This document shows, one piece after another, positions 11,973-18,505 of a DNA stretch of 64,000 nucleotides. The notes beneath the pieces are model-generated. The model was given only the letters and a program-made list of their open reading frames with translations. It was not told where the DNA came from and did no database searches. The stretch is from Streptomyces caniferus (lineage in GTDB: Bacteria; Actinomycetota; Actinomycetes; Streptomycetales; Streptomycetaceae): the NCBI RefSeq assembly GCF_009811555.1, contig NZ_BLIN01000005.1, forward strand, positions 4,349,501 to 4,413,500, given 5' to 3'. The translations under genes were made by a program, and so were the position numbers. Position 1 is the stretch's first letter; every line of letters begins with the position of its first letter.

Positions 11973-12007
11973 GCCGGGGCTTTCCGGGCCCCGCCGGCCT
12001 CAGCGAC

Positions 12008-12026
12008 TGGGGGGTGCATCCCCCCA
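12008..12026. terminator. hairpin at the end of the cobG-cobH-cobIJ unit
   Basis: TGGGGGG and CCCCCCA pair perfectly around a TGCAT loop, 36 bases after the cobIJ stop and 7 bases before the stop of the convergent gene at 12033. It could serve both directions. Confidence 0.5.
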
Positions 12027-12032
12027 CGGATT

Positions 12033-12551
12033 TCAGGCCTCCGCGGAGACCGTGATGAGGATCAGGCCCGAGAGTCCCGTCACCGCCCGGATCGAGTCCG
12101 CGAACACCTCCGTCGTCCACGCGGCCACGTCCGTGGACCACTCGCGCACGCCGCAGCGGAAGGCGAGCGCCCGGCGCATGCCCTCGGCCTGCACCTCCCC
12201 GGCGAGCGGGCGGGCGAGCCCCGCAGCCGTCGCGCCGGCGGGCTTGAGGGTCTCCACCGTCATGTGCTGATACGTGCGCTCCAGTGCCGCTTCGCGGATC
12301 TCGGCGGCCCGCGCGGCAAGGTCGGCCGACGGCAGGGCGGACACGGTCACCGGGTGGTCCCAGAGGTTGTCGGCCGGCTTGTCCGTCAGGGCGGTGGAAC
12401 TCCAGGCGTAGGCGGACGCCCGCTTCACGGCGAGGCCGAAGACGTCCTCTTCGAGGTCGAACTCGGCGCTCACCCGGTCGATCCAGGGATACCGGTCCAG
12501 TACCCCGTGCAGTCCCACGATGAGGGTGGCGTCCGGACCGGCATCACTCAT
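12033..12551 (-). CDS. hypothetical protein (172 aa)
   Basis: A soluble 172-residue protein with no signal peptide or membrane helix. It begins MSDAGPDATLIVGLHGVLDRYPWIDRVSAEFDLEE and has a helical middle (DLAARAAEIREAALERTYQHMTVETLKP). I recognise no catalytic motif or family. It lies at the left edge of an accessory patch inserted between cobIJ and cobK, next to a broken gene and a toxin-antitoxin module, and is convergent with cobIJ. Length and codon use support it being real. Confidence 0.6.
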   Translation of the reverse strand: MSDAGPDATLIVGLHGVLDRYPWIDRVSAEFDLEEDVFGLAVKRASAYAWSSTALTDKPADNLWDHPVTVSALPSADLAARAAEIREAALERTYQHMTVETLKPAGATAAGLARPLAGEVQAEGMRRALAFRCGVREWSTDVAAWTTEVFADSIRAVTGLSGLILITVSAEA

Positions 12552-12596
12552 GGCCGTACTCCTGGATCAAGCGGAGGGAAGGGCGGAACTAGAAAA

Positions 12597-12776
12597 TCAG
12601 ACGCCGCACTTGACCGTGACGGGCTTCGTGTAGGCCTTCTCCGGCGAGTCGGCAACGCCGATGAGGTCGACGTCGATCATGGTGCGCCACTGGTGCTTGC
12701 TGCTGTTCGCGCACTTCTTGTGTGGTGGCTGCCTTTCTGGCGAACCGAAGGCGATACCCCGGGCCAAGTCGTGCGT
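12597..12776 (-). pseudogene. 3' remnant of a gene, start lost
   Basis: On the minus strand an open frame begins only after the stop codon of the PIN-toxin gene (TGA at 12777-12779) and runs to TGA at 12597-12599. It ends HQWRTMIDVDLIGVADSPEK followed by AYTKPVTVKCGV, with an upstream KKCANSSK. The paired cysteines, Thr/Val-rich ending and lack of any plausible start with a ribosome site look like the C-terminus of a small secreted or immunity-like protein whose 5' part is missing. Insertion of the toxin-antitoxin module or a deletion could have truncated it. The remnant reading is an inference; a TTG-started, coupled short protein is the alternative. Confidence 0.4.
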
Positions 12777-13157
12777 TCAAGCGTTGAGGTCCAGGACGCG
12801 GACCGGTTCGCCATGCCACCGCTTCGGAGCGGTGGTGGCGACGATCGCTCCGTCGGGACGGTCGGCCGTGGGCTGAGCTGCGTAGTGACTGTGGGCCGCG
12901 GCCCACGTCTCCTGTCCCGCTATCGCCAGCGCGGCAGGCAGGTCCAGGTCCAGGACAGTGATGCCGGGCAGGGCGGCAAGGTGCTCGGCAGTGCCGGGCC
13001 GTGCGCGGTCGGCTTCGACGAGCGCGCACGTCGGCGCGTAGAGGTACCAGCCGGATTCGGCGTGGGCACGGTGGATGAGGCGGGAGGCGAGAACGTTGCC
13101 CTGGCCGGCCGCGGTCATCGCGGTGTCGTCCAGGACGATGTGCAGGGCGTCGCTCAC
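12777..13157 (-). CDS. PIN-domain-like toxin of a toxin-antitoxin pair
   Basis: A 126-residue protein, the size of small PIN ribonuclease toxins. Acidic residues fall where PIN metal ligands are expected: Asp10/Asp11 in IVLDDTAM, Glu48 in ALVEADRA, and Asp in RPDGAIVATTA, close to the typical xDAxIAATA motif. The C-terminal ITVLDLDLPAAL and VRVLDLNA strands also suit the fold. The start overlaps the end of the upstream RHH gene by 4 bases (ATGA), as in classical antitoxin-toxin operons. Proposed role: RNase toxin neutralised by the partner. Sequence divergence from standard VapC leaves some doubt. Confidence 0.7.
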   Translation of the reverse strand: MSDALHIVLDDTAMTAAGQGNVLASRLIHRAHAESGWYLYAPTCALVEADRARPGTAEHLAALPGITVLDLDLPAALAIAGQETWAAAHSHYAAQPTADRPDGAIVATTAPKRWHGEPVRVLDLNA

Positions 13158-13411
13158 CGGCCGGTCGCCTGGGCCAGACGCCGGTCGAGCTCAGTGTCCA
13201 GGTCCTGCTGCTCCCCAGCGGTCGGGGCGTACCCGTTCCACTTCTTCAGCGCCGTGCGGGCCTTCTCGGCACGCTCCGCACGCTCAGCCGGGGTCAGTAG
13301 GGTCTCCGACAGCCGGGCCAGATAGGCACGTAGCGACAGGCCCTCGGCAGCCGCTATCGCGGCGAGCCGGTCCTTGGCCTCCACGGGAATACGGACATTG
13401 GCATCGGACAT
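13154..13411 (-). CDS. ribbon-helix-helix antitoxin-like protein
   Basis: An 85-residue protein from ATG 13411, with AAAGGAA upstream. The N-terminus (SDANVRIPVEAKDRLAAIAAAEGLSLRAYLARLSE, residues 2-36) is a typical ribbon-helix-helix DNA-binding unit. The C-terminal half is highly charged and helical, suited to wrapping around a toxin. It overlaps the PIN-like gene by ATGA. A perfect 24-bp palindrome 27 bases upstream of the start is a likely autoregulatory operator. Function as VapB-like antitoxin is inferred from architecture. Confidence 0.75.
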   Translation of the reverse strand: MSDANVRIPVEAKDRLAAIAAAEGLSLRAYLARLSETLLTPAERAERAEKARTALKKWNGYAPTAGEQQDLDTELDRRLAQATGR

Positions 13412-13437
13412 CGTCGTGTTCCTTTCCGAAGCACCAG

Positions 13438-13461
13438 GGGTACGGGTACGTACCCGTACCC
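13438..13461. promoter_or_regulatory. 24-bp perfect palindrome, candidate antitoxin operator
   Basis: The left arm GGGTACGGGTAC is followed immediately by its exact reverse complement GTACCCGTACCC. Each arm is itself a tandem repeat of a 6-mer, giving four stacked GGGTAC half-sites. It lies 27-50 bases upstream of the RHH antitoxin start and 12 bases past the stop of the DUF397 gene. RHH repressors bind as dimers of dimers to such repeated half-sites, so autoregulation of the module is the natural reading. Confidence 0.7.
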
Positions 13462-13473
13462 TACCGCTCCGTC

Positions 13474-13683
13474 TCAGCCGAGCCGACCGCCCTTCACGGT
13501 GACTATGAACGCCGACCATGCAGCCGCCGGAAACAGCAGCACACCACCGGTCGGGGCCTCACTGTCACGGACCGGCACGGCACCGGGGAAGCCGTCGGAG
13601 ACCTCGACGCAGTTGTTGGCTCCGCCGTCGCTGTAGCTGCTCTTGCGCCACACGGCGCCGACCAGGTCAGGCATGGTGTTCAT
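13474..13683 (-). CDS. DUF397 domain protein (second copy)
   Basis: A 69-residue DUF397 protein with the family signature WRKSSYSDGGANNCVEVSD, then VPVRDSEAPTGGVLLFPAAAWSAFI. DUF397 genes in Streptomyces usually sit next to an XRE/DUF5753 regulator and are thought to form a regulator-partner pair resembling toxin-antitoxin systems (the Scr1 type). This copy is about three-quarters identical to the next one upstream (13706-13915), pointing to a local tandem duplication. It is probably co-transcribed with the XRE gene at 13912. Confidence 0.9.
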   Translation of the reverse strand: MNTMPDLVGAVWRKSSYSDGGANNCVEVSDGFPGAVPVRDSEAPTGGVLLFPAAAWSAFIVTVKGGRLG

Positions 13684-13705
13684 GGTCTGCTGCCCTCCAG
13701 TCGCC

Positions 13706-13915
13706 TCAGCGGAGCCGGTCAGCCCTCACGCCACCTATGAAGTCCGACCAAGCGGCGGCAGGGAAGAGCAGCACCGGGCCTTCGGGGTTCTTACTGTCAC
13801 GGACGGGGACGGCGCCGGGGAAGCCGTCGGAGACCTCGACGCAGTTGTCCTCTCCTCCGTCGCTGTAGCTGCTCTTGCGCCATGCAACACCTGCCAGGTC
13901 GGGGTTCGTCTTCAT
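13706..13915 (-). CDS. DUF397 domain protein (first copy)
   Basis: A 69-residue DUF397 protein with WRKSSYSDGGEDNCVEVSD, VPVRDSKNPEGPVLLFPAAAWSDFI. Its start overlaps the stop of the XRE gene by 4 bases (ATGA), so the two are translationally coupled. It is paralogous to the copy that follows. Conserved Trp/Arg/Ser and the NCVEV strand are intact in both copies, suggesting neither is decaying. Confidence 0.92.
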   Translation of the reverse strand: MKTNPDLAGVAWRKSSYSDGGEDNCVEVSDGFPGAVPVRDSKNPEGPVLLFPAAAWSDFIGGVRADRLR

Positions 13916-14733
13916 GGCCTGCTGTCCTCCACCAACTGCCGGATGAATGTGGATGAGTCACACGGCGGCAGCGCCGCGTCCCGCAGGCGATCGTAGGACA
14001 GTCGGTATCGCTCGATTTCTGCTGGATCTTCGACCAACTCCCCTGATCTGTTGCCCTCCAGGTAGGCAACAGCGCTGCCGTCCGCCATCCAGAGCAGCGA
14101 GAGCGGCCCGCCGGTGAGACCCTGCACGCCGACAGACAGCGGAAGCACCTGGATCGTCATGGTCGGCGCTTTGGCTGCGTCCTCGATTCGGGCGAGCTGG
14201 TCATGCCAGACCGTGGAGTCAGGCGCCGGACGCCGCAGAACCGCCTCGTCGAGAATGATCCGGACACTGGGTGGAGGGGTGCGGCACAACAGTTCCTGCC
14301 TGGCGATGCGAGCGGCGACGTCGTCCTCAAGCTCGTCCGGACCTTTGCAGGTTGGAGACGACGACAGCACGAACCGGGCGAAGCCCTCGGTCTGCAGGAG
14401 ACCAGGGACGACCACCGCGTACTTGTGAATGATCGTGGCCTTCGCCTCGTACTTCATGAACTCCCGGTACTTGTCCTTGAACGCATCCAGGCGCGCCAGC
14501 CTCCACAGCCGCACCAGCAGCCCGCCCGTGCCGTAGACCCGGTCCAGCGCCTCCATGACCGGCAGCTTCGAGAGACGTTCGCCGGTCTCCAGGCGGTGCA
14601 GGTAGGTGCGGTCGTAGTTGGTCTCCTCGGCCAGTTGGGCCAGGGATTTGCCGGAGGCCTCGCGTAACCGGCGGAGTTCGCAGGCGAGTACCCAGCGGGC
14701 GGAATCCTCGCCATCGGAATTCTTTTCGACCAT
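13912..14733 (-). CDS. XRE-family regulator with DUF5753 (Scr1-type)
   Basis: A 273-residue protein with an N-terminal XRE helix-turn-helix (about 17-70: LRRLREASGKSLAQLAEETNYDRTYLHRLETGERLS) and a C-terminal DUF5753 domain (about 90-265: IHKYAVVVPGLLQTEGFARFVL, then VRIILDEAVLRRP, MTIQVLPLSVGVQGLTGGPLSLLWM). This is the regulator/antitoxin-like partner of the two DUF397 genes. Codon 23 (Leu, + strand 14665-14667) is TTA, the rare codon read by the bldA tRNA in Streptomyces, so translation may be tied to development. ATG 14733 opens into a 129-base divergent intergenic region shared with the gene at 14863. Confidence 0.92.
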   Translation of the reverse strand: MVEKNSDGEDSARWVLACELRRLREASGKSLAQLAEETNYDRTYLHRLETGERLSKLPVMEALDRVYGTGGLLVRLWRLARLDAFKDKYREFMKYEAKATIIHKYAVVVPGLLQTEGFARFVLSSSPTCKGPDELEDDVAARIARQELLCRTPPPSVRIILDEAVLRRPAPDSTVWHDQLARIEDAAKAPTMTIQVLPLSVGVQGLTGGPLSLLWMADGSAVAYLEGNRSGELVEDPAEIERYRLSYDRLRDAALPPCDSSTFIRQLVEDSRP

Positions 14734-14862
14734 TCCCCACTCTCCTGTTGCCCTGGTGCGGCGACAACGCCAACTCCCTTTTATGAGATGGCGGTTGTGA
14801 CGACTCTAGGACCGTGAAAGGGCTTTCGCAGCCCAGTCAGGATCCAACGGAGAAGAGGAAAT

Positions 14863-15090
14863 ATGGGAATGGCGGAACGCGGTCCGGCGGCCGGGAAGCT
14901 CAGGGACGCGGAGCAGGCGTGCGGCGAACTGCGGACGGCGCTGAAGGGCGCGGGGATCACCTTGCCGTCGCTGGCCGTGGACCCGGTCTCGCTGGCGGAT
15001 CACTTTCCGCGGCCGCTGGTGGAGCTGGGGCGGTGCACCCCGGAGGTCGCGCGGCGGCTCGCGGAGGCAGTGCGGACGTCCGCCCCGTGA
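14863..15090 (+). CDS. hypothetical protein (75 aa)
   Basis: A 75-residue soluble protein, mostly helical (KLRDAEQACGELRTALKGAGITLPSL, then PEVARRLAEAVRT). The ATG at 14863 follows AGAAGAGGAAAT, a usable ribosome site. It is divergent from the XRE/DUF5753 regulator, an arrangement often seen for small partner genes of these loci. I do not recognise a function. Confidence 0.65.
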   Translation: MGMAERGPAAGKLRDAEQACGELRTALKGAGITLPSLAVDPVSLADHFPRPLVELGRCTPEVARRLAEAVRTSAP

Positions 15091-15248
15091 AGACGGAGGC
15101 GGGCGAATCCCCGAGTGCCCGCGAACCCGGCTGTGACGACGCGGACGGCCGCCGTGATGACGAGCCCGCGCAATCAGCACGACGCCGCGAAGAATTAGCG
15201 AAAAGAGTCCGCGAGGCCAATCACTTCAGTGTGCATTGGCCTCACTGA
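15087..15248 (+). CDS. possible coupled small protein (53 aa)
   Basis: A GTG at 15087 overlaps the stop of the previous gene (GTGA) and opens a 53-codon frame rich in Asp, Arg and Glu, ending HFSVHWPH. The overlap suggests translational coupling. Against it, the frame contains a TTA Leu codon, has no recognisable domain, and its last 23 bases overlap the convergent cobK gene. Weak call. Confidence 0.25.
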   Translation: MKTEAGESPSAREPGCDDADGRRDDEPAQSARRREELAKRVREANHFSVHWPH

Positions 15249-16005
15249 AAAGGCGGCGGACCCAGTTCACGGCCTCGTCCGGGTCCGCCGCCACCGGCAC
15301 GCCCTCCGGTAGCGGCGGGCGCCGTACGACCACCACGGGCACCCCGGCCTCCCGCGCCGCCGTCAGCTTGGCGGCGGTCGCGGCGGCGCCGCTGTCCTTG
15401 GTCACCAGGACGTCGATGCGGTGCTCCCGGAGGAGTTCCCGCTCGCCCTCCAGCGTGAAGGGGCCGCGGTCGAGCAGCACCTCCATACGGGGCGGGTGCG
15501 GCGGCTCGGGGGCGTCCACGGAGCGGACCAGGAACCAGAGGTCGGTGAGGTGGGCGAAGTGGGCGAGGCCCATGCGGCCGGTGGTGAGGAAGATGCGGGT
15601 GCCGAGGGCCGGGAGGGCGGCGGCGGCCTCGTCCAGGGAGGTGACCTGGTGCCAGTCGTCGCCGGGTCCCGGTACCCAGCCGGGCCTGCGGAGGGCGAGC
15701 AGGGGAACATGGGCGGTGGCGGCGGCCAGGGCCGCGTGGTGACTGATCGTGTCGGCGAAAGGATGGGTGGCGTCGATGAGCGCGTCCACCGCGTGCGCGC
15801 GCAGCCAGCGGGCGAGGCCCTCGGGGCCGCCGAACCCGCCGATGCGCACCTCCCCGTCGGGCAGCCGCGGCGCCGCGACCCGGCCGGCGAGCGAGGTCGT
15901 CACGCGCAACGACGGCTCCGGCGTCAGGGCGGCGGCCAGGCGGCGGGCTTCCGTCGTACCGCCGAGGATCAGTACGTGGCGTGGCGGTCGGGCTGCGTCG
16001 GGCAT
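15226..16005 (-). CDS. cobK: precorrin-6A reductase CobK
   Basis: The NADPH-dependent reductase that makes precorrin-6B from precorrin-6A in the corrin pathway. The 259-residue product has the family's N-terminal nucleotide-binding motif VLILGGTTEARRLAAAL, then DALIDATHPFADTISHHAALA and IDVLVTKDSGAAATAAKLTAAREAGVPVVVV, all CobK/CbiJ hallmarks. The ATG is at 16005. Its 5' end lies almost against the divergent cbiD gene, so the two share a very short promoter region or one promoter lies inside the other gene. Confidence 0.95.
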   Translation of the reverse strand: MPDAARPPRHVLILGGTTEARRLAAALTPEPSLRVTTSLAGRVAAPRLPDGEVRIGGFGGPEGLARWLRAHAVDALIDATHPFADTISHHAALAAATAHVPLLALRRPGWVPGPGDDWHQVTSLDEAAAALPALGTRIFLTTGRMGLAHFAHLTDLWFLVRSVDAPEPPHPPRMEVLLDRGPFTLEGERELLREHRIDVLVTKDSGAAATAAKLTAAREAGVPVVVVRRPPLPEGVPVAADPDEAVNWVRRLFSEANAH

Positions 16006-16010
16006 GGGAT

Positions 16011-17231
16011 GTGGGTTCCTCCGTGGCTGAAGCGCAACCGCAGGGTACGGGGCCGCAGGGGACCGGCAAGGCGGCGGGCGGGCGCAGCGCGCAGCTCGCG
16101 CACACCGGGCTGCGGCCCGGGTGGACGACCGGGGCCTGTGCGACGGCGGCGAGCACCGCCGCGTACACGGCGCTGCTGAGCGGCGAGTTCCCGGATCCGG
16201 TGACGATCACGCTGCCGAAGGGGCAGACGCCGTCCTTCGCGCTGGCGGTGGAGGAGCTCGCGCCGGGGCGCACGGCCGCCATGGCGGGTGTGGTGAAGGA
16301 TGCGGGCGACGATCCGGATGTGACGCACGGGGCGCTCGTCCGGGCCACCGTGCGGGCGCTGCCGGCCGGGTCGGGGGTCGTGTTCAAGGCGGGGACGGGG
16401 GTCGGGACCGTGACCCGGCCCGGGCTGCCGCTGGACGTCGGGGAGCCGGCGGTCAATCCCGTACCGCGGCAGCTGATGCGGGAGCACTTGGCGCAGGTCG
16501 CGGCGCGGTACGGCGGCGGCCCGGGGGCGGCGGCCGACGTCGAGGTGGAGATCTCCGTCGATCACGGGGAGGAGATCGCCCGGAGCACCTGGAATCCGCG
16601 GCTGGGGATCCTGGGCGGGCTGTCGATCCTGGGGACCACCGGGATCGTGGTGCCCTACTCCTGCTCGGCCTGGATCGACTCCATCCGGCGGGGTGTGGAC
16701 GTGGCGCGGGCGGCGGGGCGTCGGCATGTCGCCGGGTGTACGGGATCGACGTCGGAGAAGGCCGCCGTCGCCCTGCACCATCTGCCCGAGGACGCGCTGC
16801 TGGACATGGGGGACTTCGCGGGGGCGGTGCTGAAGTACATCCGGCGTCATCCCGTCGAGCGGCTGACCCTCTGCGGCGGGTTCGCCAAGCTGTCCAAGCT
16901 GGCGGCCGGGCATCTGGATCTGCACTCCGCGCGGTCCCAGGTCGACAAGGGCTTCCTGGCCGGACTGGCCCGGCGGGGCGGCGCGGACGAGGCGCTGGCG
17001 CAGGCGGTGGCCGAGGCCAACACGGGCCTGGCGGCGCTGCAGTTGTGTGCCGCCGCGGATGTCCCGCTGGGAGATCTGGTGGCGGCGACGGCGCGGGACG
17101 AGGCGCTGGCCGTGCTGCGGGGTGCGCCCGTCGCGGTCGACGTGATCTGCATCGACCGGGCGGGGATGGTGGTGGGGCGGGCGGAGCCGCGCGGGCCGGG
17201 GGAGGCCCGTCAGCAGGGCCCGCTCCGGTGA
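16011..17231 (+). CDS. cbiD: cobalt-precorrin-5B (C1)-methyltransferase CbiD
   Basis: Performs the C-1 methylation and deacylation step, a job done by the unrelated CobF in the textbook aerobic pathway. The roughly 400-residue product carries LRPGWTTGACATAASTAAYTALL, VFKAGTGVGTVTRPGLPLDVGEPAVNPVP, TTGIVVPYSCSAWIDSIRRGVDVARAAG and CTGSTSEKAA, all characteristic of CbiD. GTG 16011 and GTG 16023 are the plausible starts; ATG 15981 would overlap cobK. No good Shine-Dalgarno separates them. It is divergent from cobK. Finding it beside CobG implies a mixed pathway. Confidence 0.92.
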   Translation: MGSSVAEAQPQGTGPQGTGKAAGGRSAQLAHTGLRPGWTTGACATAASTAAYTALLSGEFPDPVTITLPKGQTPSFALAVEELAPGRTAAMAGVVKDAGDDPDVTHGALVRATVRALPAGSGVVFKAGTGVGTVTRPGLPLDVGEPAVNPVPRQLMREHLAQVAARYGGGPGAAADVEVEISVDHGEEIARSTWNPRLGILGGLSILGTTGIVVPYSCSAWIDSIRRGVDVARAAGRRHVAGCTGSTSEKAAVALHHLPEDALLDMGDFAGAVLKYIRRHPVERLTLCGGFAKLSKLAAGHLDLHSARSQVDKGFLAGLARRGGADEALAQAVAEANTGLAALQLCAAADVPLGDLVAATARDEALAVLRGAPVAVDVICIDRAGMVVGRAEPRGPGEARQQGPLR

Positions 17232-17256
17232 AGGGCTCCCCCCACCTCCACACCTG

Positions 17257-17574
17257 TCAGGTAGGCAGCCCGTACCGGCTGGCCACGCAGTCGTTGCCGC
17301 GGCCGGTGAGCCTGCCCAGCGCCGTGCCGAGGGCACAGGTGGTCGCCTGCAGCGGGTTGTCGCGGAACCGTCCCATGCGGTCGTAGCGCCCCACCGGACG
17401 ATTGTTGATCCGGACCGGGCTGTTGTGCAGGAACGGCGTGCTGTCGTGCATCCGCGCCGGGGCGCCGGGCGCCGGCGTGATGTGGTCCGTGCCGTCGGCG
17501 GCGGCGACGCTGCCGCCGAAGAGCGTCAGCAGGACTGCGGTGCCGACCGCACCCGCGGCCAATCTGGTACGCAT
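17257..17574 (-). CDS. small secreted protein (105 aa)
   Basis: A 105-residue protein with a clear Sec signal peptide (MRTRLAAGAVGTAVLLTLFGGSVAAA, cleavage after about residue 26). The mature part of about 79 residues has two cysteines (TTCALG, GNDCVAS) that could form a disulfide, plus NSPVRINNRPVGRYDRMGRF. It looks like a short extracellular actinobacterial protein, possibly chaplin- or rodlin-like in size but without those motifs. ATG 17574 follows AAGGAG. It is convergent with cbiD and interrupts the cob genes without an obvious link to them. Confidence 0.75.
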   Translation of the reverse strand: MRTRLAAGAVGTAVLLTLFGGSVAAADGTDHITPAPGAPARMHDSTPFLHNSPVRINNRPVGRYDRMGRFRDNPLQATTCALGTALGRLTGRGNDCVASRYGLPT

Positions 17575-17710
17575 CGTGGCGCACTCCTTTGCTTCGGGCC
17601 CCCTGGGGTGTCGCAGCTTCCTTACCGGCCCCCGGGCGCCGAGTAACGGACATTCACCCCGATGCGGTCCCGTGGTCAGCCGGACGGTCCCGGTGGGGCC
17701 GGTGCCGGCC

Positions 17711-18505
17711 CTAGGGGGTGTTTGTCGGAGCCGGAGCGGGCGCCGGCGCGTCGCACGGCGCATGCGGCCGCTCGCGGTCCGCCGAGTAGAGGTGGCTGTC
17801 GCGGAACTGCTCGGCGCCCAGGGTGCGGCCGACCATGATGACGGCCGTACGGACCACACCCGCGGCCTTCACCTGGCCGGCGATGTCGGCGAGGGTGCCG
17901 CGCAGGACGAGTTCGTCCGGGCGGGAGGCCATCGCGACGACGGCGGCCGGGCAGTCGGCGCCGTAGTGGGGCAGGAGTTCGTCGACGACCCGGTCGACGT
18001 ACATCGCCGCCAGGTGGAGGACCAGCAGCGCGCCGCTGCGGCCGAGGGTGGCGAGGTCCTCGCCCTCGGGCATGGGGGTGGCGCGCTGGGCGACGCGGGT
18101 GAGGATGACGGTCTGGCCGACGGTGGGGACGGTCAGCTCGCGCTTGAGGGCGGCGGCCGCGGCGGCGAAGGCCGGGACACCGGGCACCACGTCGTAGGGC
18201 ACCCCGGCCGCGTCGAGACGGCGCATCTGCTCGGCGACCGCGCTGAAGACGGACGGATCGCCGGAGTGCAGCCGGGCGACGTCGTGGCCCTCCTCGTGGG
18301 CGCGGACCATCTCGGCGGTGATCGTGTCGAGGTCCAGCTGCGCGGTGTCGACGAGCCGGGCGCCGGGCGGGCACTCGGCGAGCAGCTCGCGCGGCACCAG
18401 GCTGCCCGCGTAGAGGCAGACCCCGCAGGAGGCGAGCGTACGGGCGCCGCGCACGGTGATCAGGTCGGCGGCGCCGGGACCCGCGCCGATGAAGTGGACG
18501 GTCAT
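17711..18505 (-). CDS. cobM: precorrin-4 C11-methyltransferase CobM
   Basis: A SAM-dependent tetrapyrrole methylase of 264 residues that adds the C11 methyl to precorrin-4. Motifs: MTVHFIGAGPGAADLITVRGA, then CLYAGSLVPRELL, RLHSGDPSVFSAVAEQMRRLD, VPGVPAFAAAAAALKRELTVP and VILTRVAQRATPMPEGE, a run diagnostic of CobM/CbiF. The start codon overlaps the stop of cobL by 4 bases, so translation is coupled. The C-terminal 20 residues are Pro/Ala-rich and dispensable-looking. Confidence 0.96.
   Translation of the reverse strand: MTVHFIGAGPGAADLITVRGARTLASCGVCLYAGSLVPRELLAECPPGARLVDTAQLDLDTITAEMVRAHEEGHDVARLHSGDPSVFSAVAEQMRRLDAAGVPYDVVPGVPAFAAAAAALKRELTVPTVGQTVILTRVAQRATPMPEGEDLATLGRSGALLVLHLAAMYVDRVVDELLPHYGADCPAAVVAMASRPDELVLRGTLADIAGQVKAAGVVRTAVIMVGRTLGAEQFRDSHLYSADRERPHAPCDAPAPAPAPTNTP

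Noticed and set aside
12264..13325. 353-codon plus-strand frame across the toxin-antitoxin region
   Set aside because: It lies opposite the unknown gene, the remnant, the PIN-like gene and the RHH gene, and has no domain content; the minus-strand genes overlap as a coherent operon.
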